In this document: positions 21,166-31,669 of the stretch, piece by piece
Numbering within the stretch: the stretch's first letter is position 1
Layout: each line of letters begins with the position of its first letter
Source of the DNA: Prorocentrum cordatum
Taxonomy: Eukaryota > Sar > Dinophyceae > Prorocentrales > Prorocentraceae
DNA length: 54,307 nucleotides
Direction of reading: 5' to 3'
Assembly: GCA_963575745.1 (NCBI GenBank)
Contig: CAUYUJ010003401.1
Coordinates: 15,001 to 69,307 of the forward strand
Notes under the pieces: generated by a model
Told to the model about the DNA's origin: nothing
The model's input: the letters and a program-made list of their open reading frames with translations, nothing else
Database searches by the model: none
Translations under genes and position numbers: made by a program

Positions 21166-21519
21166 CTTGCCATCGCTCGGACGGCCACTCCCCGTGCATT
21201 TGGCTCTTTCGTTCCGTGCTTGTTTTTGTTGGCCCGATGGTCGATGCTGCTCCTCGATGGTCCCCGCCGAGGATCGGGCGTTGGTAGAACTGGGTTTAGT
21301 GGAACCTGGTTTAGTGATCTGTACCGGGGGCGCCCCCCCCGTCCCATTTCCACTAACCGGAACTGCCGTCACCCGAACAAAAAAACACAAGCTATACGGC
21401 AAACCTGGTTTAGTGCTTCTGGCCGATTCGAAGGCTCCGGGGCCCTGCCACTGACCGGGTCCCCTTGCCCGGGGTCCTGGCCATACCCGAGAGGAGCCAT
21501 GCACGCGTCCGAGCGATGC
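21166..21519. mobile_element. TIR element, family 3, interrupted copy
   Basis: Left end GCCATCGCTCGGACG and right end CGTCCGAGCGATGC are inverted. The outer parts match the 128-131 bp copies at 25523, 48342 and 49153, including the CTCCTCGATGGTCC segment. About 220 bp of unrelated sequence sits between about 21275 and 21490; that insert carries GGTTTAGTG three times. Flanking CGCCTCCT and CACGTCCT could be a decayed 8-bp target duplication. Confidence 0.65.
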
Positions 21520-21719
21520 CACGTCCTCCCACCGGTCATGCCCAGCCTCGGCCGCCCTCCCCCGACAAAGCACGGAGGCCCGTGCACGCTCTGAGCGTGC
21601 CGCCGCGCGGAGAGCACCGGCAGGGGGGAGAGCGCGGGGGCCCCTCGTGGAGACGGGCCCTGGCCCCCCGAGGCGGCCCCCACAGAAGAAGGAAGAACGC
21701 CACAAGCGTACAGGGCAGT

Positions 21720-22019
21720 TTTTAATATATATATATATATGAGGTTTTCAAAATGTAGGATTTTGAATGCATGATTAAATTATGAACAAATGTATGCATG
21801 AAGTCATCGTTGTGTTTAGTACTAGGTCCCTGCATGTTTAATACATGATCCGCACGCGGAGCATGTATTAAAAACGGCACTGTGAACTTTTGGCGCTCCG
21901 CGCGGATGTCTTGGATCTGCGCTGGACCCCCCCCCCCTAGCGCGCCCGCGGAGCGCGGCAGGGGCGGCGCCGCAGGCGCCGCCAGGGGGGCGCCAGCGCA
22001 GATCCAAGGCATCCGGGCG
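21720..22019. repeat. TA run, a 36-bp palindrome and a GC-rich foldback
   Basis: After a short AT run, TTTAATACATG (21837-21847) and CATGTATTAAA (21862-21872) form a perfect 11-bp stem, with TCCGC/GCGGA pairing inside. At 21899-21925 and 21993-22019 two 27-nt arms pair at about 24 positions (GGATCTGCGCTGG and its inverse) around a GC-rich loop. No reading frame is associated. Confidence 0.75.
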
Positions 22020-22847
22020 GAGGGCCAAGGGTTTAGGTTTATGCCGTTTGTTCTGCTTCGACCCCAGGGCCAGCCCGCGTGGGTTCTTCTGTGTTGACGG
22101 CCACTGGGCCCTGGGGAAGGGCTGTCCAGGACATCCGACGCGATGTGATCGCTCCAACCCGCGGGCCCCGCGAAGGTCTCGACCCCGCAGCCCTGGGGGG
22201 GCAGCCTTTCAGGCCGGACCGCCTCGGGCGGGCCCGGAACCCGACAAGGTTGTCGGGAAAAGAATGTTCAAGAAGCAAATGTTCAACACGTGGGGGATCT
22301 GGGCTCACCCTGAGGTGCGACGTCGCGAAAAGTGCAGCCTCGTGCAAAAGCCACACACACCTAGACCACATCAGCACCATCGGCAATTCTCAAGCCAGAT
22401 CGACCCCGGAGGGCCCCCTGGGCCCGAAACTGAGCGACGACGCGCAGTGAAGAAGAAAATGATACGCTGAATGTGTGGGGGACCTTCTCTGCCCCCACCT
22501 GATCCGGCCATCCGCTCCTCCAACGCCTGCCGAGACTACCCGAAGCCATGTCATGGGTATCCGAGGCCATCCGAGGCCATTCCGAGGCTTTCTGCATCAA
22601 TTCCCAGGCTAGTCCGAATCCATCTGGAAGCCGACCACTGCAACGGGGGAGCCGCGACAGAGGTCGTGTACACAGACTCCTCGTAACGCAGGATGGCGGT
22701 TAAGACAAAAACGCAAGCGGCGTTACGGACTCAAGAATGTAACTGCCTGCCGCTGGGAAAGACTCTGGAGAAGACGGCAGAGCAATCTCACTGACGACAA
22801 CGACGCCCACGCGCAGGCCTGCAGCCCAGTTCATCGATCATCTTCAA
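22020..22847. other. No gene recognised
   Basis: Complex DNA. The segment 22545-22590 repeats a CCGAGGCCAT-type motif. Frames on both strands are short and carry no motif. Confidence 0.45.
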
Positions 22848-23140
22848 CTGGGATGACCGTAGGCGTTTTTAAGTGGACAGGGGCGTTACAAGAGGATGCT
22901 AAGGTGGGTTATATCTGGCCCGCCCTGGCTTATGAGTGGGCTAATAAATTTCCAAGTAGCTTAGGGGGGTAACTGATCCGGGCTAAGTGGGCTCCGCCCA
23001 CTGAGCGGAGCAATCTAACCCCCCTAAGCCGCTCGAGAAGTTTGGAACCCATTTATGAGCCAGGGTGGGCCAGATACAACCCACCTTAGAATCCACTTGT
23101 AACCCCCCTGTCCACTTAGAACCCCCCACGGTCGTCCCAG
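22848..23140. mobile_element. Foldback element, family 5, copy 1
   Basis: A 293-bp element whose arms extend about 90 bp each. It starts CTGGGATGACCGT and ends ACGGTCGTCCCAG. The left arm has AGTGGACAGGGG, GTGGGTTATATCTGGCCC and the right arm their inverses. A loop-side inverted pair GTGGGCTCCGCCCAC is at the centre. No coding capacity. A second copy is at 25740-26036. Confidence 0.8.
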
Positions 23141-23410
23141 AATGGCGCTGCCGCGTAACGACCTCGTCTCATAGTAATCGCCATCCTGCGCTATCGCCAG
23201 CTGACTGTATTGGAGTCCTGGGCAGGCCCTCAGGAGCCGCCCGCTCCCTTCGTGACCGTTGTCCTCGGAGTCGATGCTCGCTGCGTGGGCCGGCCCTTCA
23301 CTCCGCTCGTGCGTCGGTGCTGCCTGGGACGCCTGTCGACTCGAGCCGACCTCGTGTCGACCTTGAGCTGGACCTGAGTCCAGCCAGAGCCGAAGCAAGC
23401 TCGAACTAGA

Positions 23411-23604
23411 GTTATGTCGGGCGTGTCCCCCTACAGGAGGATTTTCTACGAAAAATGAAAAATACCCCAACAATAATCAAACAAATGTCAACAAATACCA
23501 AAAAATAGTCCCCAGACTATTGTTGGACTATTTTTTCATTATTTTGGGGGTATTTTTTATTTTTCGTCGAAGATCCCCCTGTGGGGGGACAGGCCCGACT
23601 TAAC
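23411..23604. mobile_element. TIR element, family 1, with target duplication
   Basis: A 194-bp element starting GTTATGTCGGGCGTGTCCCC and ending GGGGACAGGCCCGACTTAAC. It is flanked by ACTAGA on both sides (23405-23410 and 23605-23610), a likely 6-bp target-site duplication. The core holds AAAATAGTCCCCAGACTATT. This is the best-defined copy of the family. Confidence 0.8.
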
Positions 23605-23837
23605 ACTAGAGGCTCGACCAGCTCCTGTCAGGGGGGGCCCCAGGCAGGTCCCCCGGGACGAGCTTCGCCCTTCCCAGGCGCCCGACGCCACGAGCGCGCA
23701 TCACTGAAGGGGCCCTGGGACTCACAAATAAATACACACAAATAACAGGATTCCGCATATTTTCGCATATTTTCTTGGTTTTTGTCTTCCCCCCCAATTC
23801 CAATATTTTCCTATATTTTCTGGGGAGTCCATTCATG

Positions 23838-25522
<1,685 letters not shown>

Positions 25523-25653
25523 CTCGCCATCGCTCGGACGTCCATTCCCTGTGTTTTTCGTCGGTTTCGTGCGTGCTTTCTGCGTCGCCAGATGATCAAG
25601 GATGGTCCTCGATGGCCCTCGCCGAAGGAAAAGTGCACACGTCCCAGCGATGC
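25523..25653. mobile_element. TIR element, family 3
   Basis: 131 bp from CTCGCCATCGCTCGGACGTC to ACGTCCCAGCGATGC. The interior (CATTCCCTGTGTTTTT, GGTTTCGTGCGTG, CCTCGCCGAAGGAAA) closely matches 48342-48469. Flanking 8-mers GCGCCCAG and CAGGCCAG are a partly decayed direct repeat. Confidence 0.8.
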
Positions 25654-25739
25654 CAGGCCAGAGGTCGAAGACGGCCAAACGCCCGCCGACGCGACCTCTT
25701 GTCCCGGCAGGCCCGGAGCGCGCACGGAAAGCATGAGTA

Positions 25740-26036
25740 CTGGGACGGCCGTGGGGGGTTTCTGGGTGGACAGGGGGGGCTGACAGGTGGATGCCGAGGT
25801 GGGTTATATCTGGCCCAACCTGGCCCATGAGCGGGTGGCAGATTCGCCGAGTGGCCGAAGGGGGGAGAGATAACTCCGCCAAGTGGGCGGAGCCCGCTAC
25901 GTCCGGATCCTTAGCACCCCGAAGCTACATGGGGCATTTGTAGCCCACTTAGGAGCCAGGGTGGGCCAGATATAACCCACCGCGGCATCCGCTTGTAACA
26001 CCCCTATCCACGTAGAGACCCCCACGGTCATCCCAG
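25740..26036. mobile_element. Foldback element, family 5, copy 2
   Basis: Same arms as 22848-23140: CTGGGACGGCCGTGGGGG at left and CCCCACGGTCATCCCAG at right, with GGTGGGTTATATCTGGCCC in the left arm and GGGCCAGATATAACCCACC in the right. The two copies are about 2.9 kb apart. Confidence 0.8.
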
Positions 26037-26049
26037 TACGATGCACCCC

Positions 26050-26393
26050 AAAAAAACAAACAAATGCTGTCCAGAAGCCAACAGCGGCCGCCGCAGGGCA
26101 GACGACCTCTTGTCTCAGCTTGGCACCGTTCGCGGCGACACCCGCAGCGGGTCCCGGCAGGGACTGCTGTCGGTCTTCGTGCCCCTTCGCTCCGAACTCA
26201 TTCCTGGACATCCTCCCACCCCGGGTCTGTTTGACGCTGCAACAACGGTAACGAAGGAGAGGGCGACGACTCTTTACGTCTCAATTGTCCCTAAAATTGC
26301 GGAACAGCTTCAGAATGGCAAGAAACGCAAGGAGGTTGCCGACCGAAAGCGCGCGACAATTCGCTCCAAACTCATTCCTGGACATCCTCCCAC
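26050..26393. repeat. Partial family 6 copy and a 34-bp direct repeat
   Basis: 26063-26180 shares CAACAGCGGCCGC, GGGCAG, TTGTCTCA and CGCGGCGACACC with 27953-28050. TTCGCTCC[G/A]AACTCATTCC followed by TGGACATCCTCCCACC occurs at 26187 and 26360, one mismatch apart and about 173 bp between starts. No gene recognised. Confidence 0.65.
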
Positions 26394-26593
26394 CGCGATT
26401 CTGTCCGGTCCGTGGGTCCAGGGTCCTCGACCCTTTCCCCGCGGGCGTGCTGTCCTTTTTTATTGCGCCCCCGATCCATGTGCTGATGGCCCCGCGGGGC
26501 CCAAGAAACGGTACTCCGCAGGCCGACAAAAAGGAACGTCGCTTAGCCTGAGGCAAGCGCATCATTGAGCGCTGTTTAAAACATTCGCGGCCA

Positions 26594-26932
26594 TGACGGG
26601 CGCAGTTGGGGCCGGGGGAGAGGGGGGGACGGAAGGGTGCATGACGTAGCGGCCCCCCTCAGACCGTGGTGCCGGACGCACCGCGGCAGTGCCGGGGACG
26701 CACTGAGGGGGGGGAAGCGTTACGTCATAGGGGGGGTGTGAAAGGGTGCGGGGAGGGTAGGGGGCATAACGCGCGTTATGGCCCAGGGGGAAGGGGGGAT
26801 GGTATGAGAGGAGGGGGGAGGCGGGAGGGTAGGGGGAGGGGGAGGGGGGAGGGGGCAGGAGGGAGGGGGGAGGGGAAAGGGTAATTAGGGGGAGGGGGGA
26901 GCGGGGAGGGGGGAGGGGCAAGCTAGGTGCGC
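26594..26932. repeat. Foldback and long G-run tract
   Basis: ATGACGTAGCG.GCCCCCCTCAG (about 26641) and CTGAGGGGGGGGAAGCG then TTACGTCAT (about 26703) form a foldback. 26755-26932 is almost only G with scattered A, including many runs of four or more G, so intramolecular quadruplex formation on this strand is likely. No gene. Confidence 0.75.
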
Positions 26933-27239
26933 TCGCGTCATATCTGACGTCCTACCCCTCCCTCCCATGCCTTACCAATGGCGTAGTTATCGCTCTATTT
27001 GCAGTCGGATGTCGCAGCATGGCGTAGCATTGCATAGCATAGCATGGTGTTGAAGATAAACGCGTAGCACGACATGGCATGGCGTGGCGACGCCCCAAAG
27101 TGGGGGGGGCTTCTGCGGCCAGGAAATCAACGAATCGACACCAAATGTGTAACCGATTGATTTTTCGGAAATAATTTGCTAGATGTTGGGGCCTATTTGG
27201 GAAGACCGAAAACAATGCCGTGGCATACACTGGAAAAAA

Positions 27240-27385
27240 TGACGCCAGCGCTGCAGCGGGAGCACGATTCGGACCGAGCGGAAGCGCGGAAATGAGGCCA
27301 GCGTTGCAGCGGGCGCGCGATTCAGAACGAGCGGAAGCCCGAAAATGAGGCCAGCGCCTCAGCGAGAGCAGCATTAAAAAAAACA
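27240..27385. repeat. About 53-bp repeat, 2-3 units
   Basis: Units contain GCCAGCG.TGCAGCGGG, GATTC.GA.CGAGCGGAAGC and GAAAATGAG. A related pair is at 51180-51275, so this is a dispersed family. On the minus strand the units read as an ALASF/FRA-type repeated peptide. Confidence 0.7.
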
Positions 27386-27708
27386 AGCGAAAACCCAGTT
27401 CCCGGATATCCTGCGCGCAAAAAGACGATGCGCGGAGGGGGGCCGAACATCTTCTGGACGTCATCAGGGGGATGAGGAGAGGAGTACTCCTCTTGTGCAA
27501 TGGTGGAGGGTCGGGGTCGGGGGGAGGGCACCAAAAGCACTCTCGCTGGAGCTCGGGGCTTCGACCGTCTACTTCCCGCTGCCCCCGCGACGCGCGGACG
27601 TCTGCACGCGAGGCCCGGCGCCCACACGCGCCCGTCGCCGACCCAGGCGCGCGCGCCGCGCGCGCCGGGGGTGCCTGGAGGCCTCCTGGGTGGGGTCGGA
27701 GCAGAGGG

Positions 27709-27903
27709 GGTCGGAGGATCGCGCCGCACCGCCGATACCTCGGCGATGCATCGGCGAGGCATCGGCGACGCATCGGCGATGCACCGGCGATGCATCGCCG
27801 ACGCGGGCGGTGCCTCGGCGGCGTGGACGTGAAGCCAATCGGGCTCCACGTCGAGCCGCATGGGCGATGCATCGGCGATGCGGCGCGGCCCTCCGACCCC
27901 GCC
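27709..27903. repeat. Foldback around a CGGCGATGCATC minisatellite
   Basis: GGGGTCGGAGGATCGCGCC (about 27709) is inverted at GGCGCGGCCCTCCGACCCC (about 27885), giving arms of about 30 bp. Inside are five or more copies of CATCGGCGATG. The right arm abuts the family 6 element. Confidence 0.7.
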
Positions 27904-27904
27904 T

Positions 27905-28118
27905 TTGGACGCCCGAAATGGGTACGGAACGAATGGGTGCAATGCCCGGCAACAAATGTTGTCCCAAACCAACAGCGGCCGCTGTTGGGCAGGCGGCCTT
28001 CTGTCTCAAAGGGACACAAGCCGCGGCGACACCGACAGCGAGCCCTGTCCAGAAGGAGCAGGAACTGCACTGTTGGGCATCGTGTGCCCATTCTCTCCGT
28101 GCCCACTTGGGCCCTCCG
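27905..28118. mobile_element. TIR element, family 6
   Basis: Inverted ends of about 40 bp: CCGAAATGGGTACGGAACGA then ATGGGTGCAATGCCC at left, and GGGCATCGTGTGCCCATT then CTCTCCGTGCCCACTTGGG at right. The sequence GGCCCTCCGACCCC occurs just outside both ends (about 27889 and 28108). The interior is related to 26063-26180. Confidence 0.65.
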
Positions 28119-28199
28119 ACCCCACCCACTCCGACCCCAGCCAGGTGGCCTGGTGTGCCGCTCGCCCCCCCCCCCCCCCCGCGCGCTGCCCAGACCCCC

Positions 28200-28530
28200 G
28201 ACGTCATGATTTTTTCATGACGCGACCCCCAGAGGTCCGGACCTATTCGCCGGGACCGGTTTTGCATCCTGAGTCGTTTTTGGACGGTCCCGAGGCCCGG
28301 CGAGGGCCCCCCGAGGCCGAAAATTAGGAAAAACCTCCCGCCGTGATTTTTTCACTGAGTCGTTTTTGGACGGTCCCGAGGCCCGGCGAGGGCCCCCCCG
28401 AGGCCGAAAATTAGGAAAAACCTCCCGCCGTGATCTTTTCACTGAGTCGTTTTTGGACGGTCCCGAGGCCCGGCGAGGGCCCCCCGAGGCCGAAAATTCG
28501 GAAAAACCTCCCGCCGTGATCTTTTCACTG
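28200..28530. repeat. Family 7 repeat, three tandem units of 86-87 bp
   Basis: Units start GAGTCGTTTTTGGACGG at 28271, 28357 and 28444. Each contains CCCGAGGCCCGGCGAGGGCC, GAGGCCGAAAATT and AAACCTCCCGCCGTGAT. Diverged single copies are at about 8100-8250 and, inverted, at 9590-9680. Confidence 0.9.
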
Positions 28531-28690
28531 CCTCGACGGGGCCTGGGCCCCGCGCGCTGGCCGGGGGGCGCTCCGCGGGGGCCCCGCCTCACGGGGCGGG
28601 CACGCCGCCGCCCTTCGGCGTGGAGCCGGCCGCCTGCCGCCCCGCCCCGCCGCCCCGCCGCGCGCCGGCCGGGGGGCCCCGCCCTCGGGG

Positions 28691-28746
28691 CGAGGCGGCG
28701 ACGACGACGCCGACGGCGGCGACGCCGACGACGACGGCGACGACGG

Positions 28747-28778
<32 letters not shown>

Positions 28779-28931
28779 GCGACGACGGCGACGGCGACGG
28801 CGACGGCGACGCACTCTACGACGACGGCGACGACGACGGCCGGCCCCTCCCTCGGGCAGAATTCGAATGAAACTCATGGGAGCTGCTATGCGACATGAAG
28901 TTATATATACATATATATATATATATAGATA
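28691..28931. repeat. GAC/GACGGC microsatellite and TA run
   Basis: 28691-28850 is GACGACGGC-type repeat and 28899-28931 is an AT dinucleotide run. A minus-strand frame just to the right (28940-29050, ATRSYLSVVGLIFLLFRLRT) is short and hydrophobic; it could be a downstream exon of the MFS gene but nothing ties it in. Confidence 0.85.
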
Positions 28932-29139
28932 CAAGACTGCAGTGGCGCTTCGCGCCATGCACCTTGGTCCTCGAAGTTTGGTGCGCAGGCGGAATAGCAG
29001 GAAGATCAAGCCGACAACTGAGAGATAACTCCTTGTTGCCTTTTCCGGCATCGCCGCTACAATGATGTTGCTTCGTTATCCTTCCTCCATGCTTTTTTTC
29101 CCTTATGTTCGCCGTACCCTGCGCATCCTCCCCATCCTC

Positions 29140-29733
29140 CTCAGCTCTTTTTTGCGGAGGCTCCTCCTTGGAGAGCCTCTGGGGGCCTCACAAAAGTTGT
29201 TCAGGCTTTCTTAAGGCCTTCTGGAGGCCTCCTGGGCTTATTCTGGGGGCCTCTGGAGACTTCCTCAGGCCACCCTGCCTCCAACCGCGATCTCCCTGAA
29301 CGACCGGGTCACGATTTGGAATGCTTCGGAGGGTGTCTTGGGGCCATCTTGGGCCGCCATGGGGCTCTCTGAGGGCCATCTTGGACCCGTGTTGTGCCGT
29401 TTTGGGGCTCTCTTGGACTGCCTGGAAGCCCTTTCGGATGGTTGTGGGGCGATGTTGGAGCCTCCCAGGCGGCTTTGGACGCCCAGAAGACCGCCGTCTT
29501 GGAGCGTCGGAAGCCGAAAAGAGGAGAACCCCCAAATTCACCAAAAAACGACAGAAAATCAAAGATGTGTGCCTCTTGGGGCCTTCGTGGGAGTGCTCTT
29601 GGAGGCCTCTTTGGGGCCGTCCTGGAGGCCTTTTGGGCCATCTTGAGGTCACGTCGGTCACGCTTGGAGCGCTCTTGTGCTGTCTTGGGGGTCTCTGGGA
29701 CGTCTCCGATGACCCCCCTGATCGCCCTAGCTG
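29140..29733. repeat. Degenerate 11-bp satellite (inverse of GAGGCCCCCAA)
   Basis: Degenerate units of TTGGGGGCCTC / CTTGGAGGCCTC type in the opposite orientation to the copies at 8590-8860 and 34130-34430. It follows directly on the 3' side of the broken transporter on the minus strand. Confidence 0.75.
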
Positions 29734-30282
29734 CTCCTGGCCTCCATCGCCACCGCGCGCCCGCTCGTTGTCGATGGCCGACGCGGGAATGAGCATCGTT
29801 GCCGTGGAAGCGACTAGAGCAGATACCACCGCAATGAGGAAGACCTCAGCCTGGGATGCCGCCCGACCCACGAGGCTGGCCAGCCCAGCGGTGGCAAGCT
29901 GGCCACCGTGGTCCATCGCGGCGTTGCGCCCTAGCCTGGGAGCGAGAGCGTCTCTCGGGTAGATGCCTGGGCTGAGGACCCCACGGCGGGGCCTTGAACA
30001 CCGCCGACGATGGCGAGCAGGGCAAGCGCAACAAAAGATGGGCCAGAAAGACGCGTAAAGATACACCATCAGCGCCCCAGATGCGGTGCACCCGAGCGAG
30101 AATACCAGCACCTCGCGCCTGCGCTGGCTATCATTCATGAGGGCGCCGCTGGGCATCTGGAAAATCAGGCCCAACCACGCTGCCGTCGTCATGCGCACGC
30201 CGACGTCTGTCAAACTCCGGCCCCGTGCGCTGACGAGGTAGACGCTGGCCTACGGGCCGAGCATTACCAGCCTGGAACATAT
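29734..30282 (-). pseudogene. Major facilitator superfamily transporter fragment, frame-broken
   Basis: The order of motifs matches the N-terminal half of bacterial-type MFS permeases. A loop motif (QMPSGALMNDSQRRREVL) is followed by a membrane segment (VFSLGCTASGALMVYLY), another hydrophobic helix in the +1 frame (VALALLAIVGGVQGPAVG), then APRLGRNAAMDHGGQ, a further membrane helix and LIPASAIDNERARGG. In that family an (R)LGRN..F(D/N)H.GN motif and an IP..ID..RARG end are typical. The frame shifts at the AAAA run 30033-30036 and shifts back between 29935 and about 29975. A third break is the in-frame TAG at 30250-30252, where VYLVSARG joins an upstream FQAGNARP frame. The two inner shifts compensate. 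The second half of the protein is missing; satellite DNA follows. It is either a pseudogene or a real exon with read errors. Confidence 0.65.
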
Positions 30283-30320
30283 CCCTATCCCTATGCTGGG
30301 CACCTCCTCATCACGATGCC

Positions 30321-30396
30321 AATCTTAGGGATTCCCTTATTTTTGAGGGCGAATCCCTAAGATTGTCATCGCCTTTTGGCGTGTCGATCTTAGGGA
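30321..30396. repeat. Two overlapping hairpins sharing one arm
   Basis: AATCTTAGGGATTC (30321-30334) pairs perfectly with GAATCCCTAAGATT (30351-30364). The same right arm, TCCCTAAGAT (30354-30363), also pairs with ATCTTAGGGA at 30387-30396, with CGCC-TTTT-GGCG nested in its loop. The minus strand reads NLRDSPSKIRESLRLAS through it and then stops. Confidence 0.85.
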
Positions 30397-30529
30397 GCAT
30401 CGCGTGCAGGCCGGTGAGCAGGAAACTGACCACGTCCAGCAGCACGGGCACGGGCCACGGGACCCGCGCCGGGCACCTCCGCACGACATCCGCGGCGGCG
30501 ACATCCGCGCCGGCGCCGAGTTGCCGTCA
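30397..30529 (-). CDS. Candidate exon upstream of the MFS fragment
   Basis: The minus strand reads ADVVRRCPARVPWPVPVLLD then VVSFLLTGLHAMLPKIDTPK without a stop from after TGA near 30530 into the hairpin pair. It has one hydrophobic stretch. I do not recognise it. It lies on the same strand as the MFS fragment and could be an upstream exon, but no matching splice pair was established. Confidence 0.25.
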
Positions 30530-31189
30530 GGTGCGTCCACCGGCGTGTGCTCCTGCGCGGCGTCGGGCGCGACGTCGCCCGAAGCGTCCAAGCCTGGCCT
30601 AGCGCATGGCAGCTCTGGGCGGGGCCGCCGCCGCTCTCCGCGTCGGCGCCGCGTCGGCGCCGCCGCCCCCCCGCGCCAGAGCTGCCTCCGCCGCCGCCCG
30701 CGCGCCTGGCTCGTCGTCGCAAGCCGTGCGCGACTCCGCGGCGGGCATGGCCGTGAAAAAACAAGTCTGGGGAAAGTGCCGGGACTTCTGGGGACCCCGA
30801 CTTGAAACGAACAGAATATTACAGTAGATGTCTGGGTCCTTCGGCCCAGGCGATATGGCAGGAGCCAGGACAGGTCTGGCGGATTGATGACTTCAACCCT
30901 GGCGTACTTCCCCGAGAAATTTTCCTCTGGGATGCGGACGAAACTCTGTCCCCGTGCAGGGAAAAAGTTTCTCGTGAAGCCCGCGGATTGGACAAACACG
31001 CAGTCGGATGTAAGAGCCGGAAGCCCTGGGATCTGACGCACATTATCGGGCGCTGCAGACCCTCACTAATCGATTTGAAACGTCGATTTGGCTCGAGAAA
31101 CAATGTTGCACTGGTCGCGATGTATCACGATATGGTACATATAACATCTGAAAGCATACCCGCCACTGTGCCCTTGGGTCAATAGGTAG
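30530..31189. other. Unassigned, possible minus-strand coding
   Basis: A minus-strand frame at 30870-31041 reads FTRNFFPARGQSFVRIPEEN then FSGKYARVEVINPP, which has natural composition, but the plus strand is open over the same stretch. No motif decides between them. Confidence 0.3.
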
Positions 31190-31310
31190 CCCCCAGAGGC
31201 CCAAAAGAGGCCCCAAGAGGCCCCAAAACGGCCCCCAAGAGGCATCAAAAACTGCCTCCAAGAGACTCCCGAGAGGCCTCCCACGAGATCCCAACGAACA
31301 TCCAACAGGC
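31190..31310. repeat. 11-bp satellite, GAGGCCCCCAA type
   Basis: A short array of AGAGGCCCCAA-like units, the same orientation as 8590-8860. No inverted ends were found around it. Confidence 0.8.
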
Positions 31311-31575
31311 TTCATACTCACAGCCTGGGCATGGCGGCGGGATGGGCTTAAGGCCATTCGATTACGACGGATGTGTTTTGCAGTTGTCGGCCTCGCGCAT
31401 GCGAGGGCCGCCCGCGGATTGATGGAGCATATCAGGGCAGTCGAGAGATCCCCAGGCGGAGGCCTCCAGGAGGCCCGCCCAGGGCCACTGCAGAAGCCTC
31501 CAGGAGAGACCCCACAAAGACACAGAGAAGTAGTAGAAGCAGCCCAATCCTACTCCCCCGACTCTGGGGAAACCC

Positions 31576-31669
31576 AAAATGCACCGATACCGCTACTCCC
31601 CAGACCTCGCCTGGGGTGCGTTCTGACCAGGCTTTCGAGGCGGATCCAGCGGTGGCGACGAGGGCCGCC
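31576..31669. repeat. Block shared with 45781-45868
   Basis: TGCGTTCTGACCAGGCTTTCGAGGCGGATCC and neighbours align with 45818-45850 with few gaps. On the minus strand the two encode similar peptides (ALVATAGSASKAWSERTPGE here, ALVAADGFASKSWSECALGQ there). It is a repeated element or duplicated exon; function unknown. A long minus-strand frame crossing it has mixed composition. Confidence 0.6.

Noticed and set aside
31080-31096. CGATTTGGCTCGAG as a leader remnant
   Set aside because: Too many mismatches, no ladder, no intact upstream CCGTAG and no convincing gene after it.
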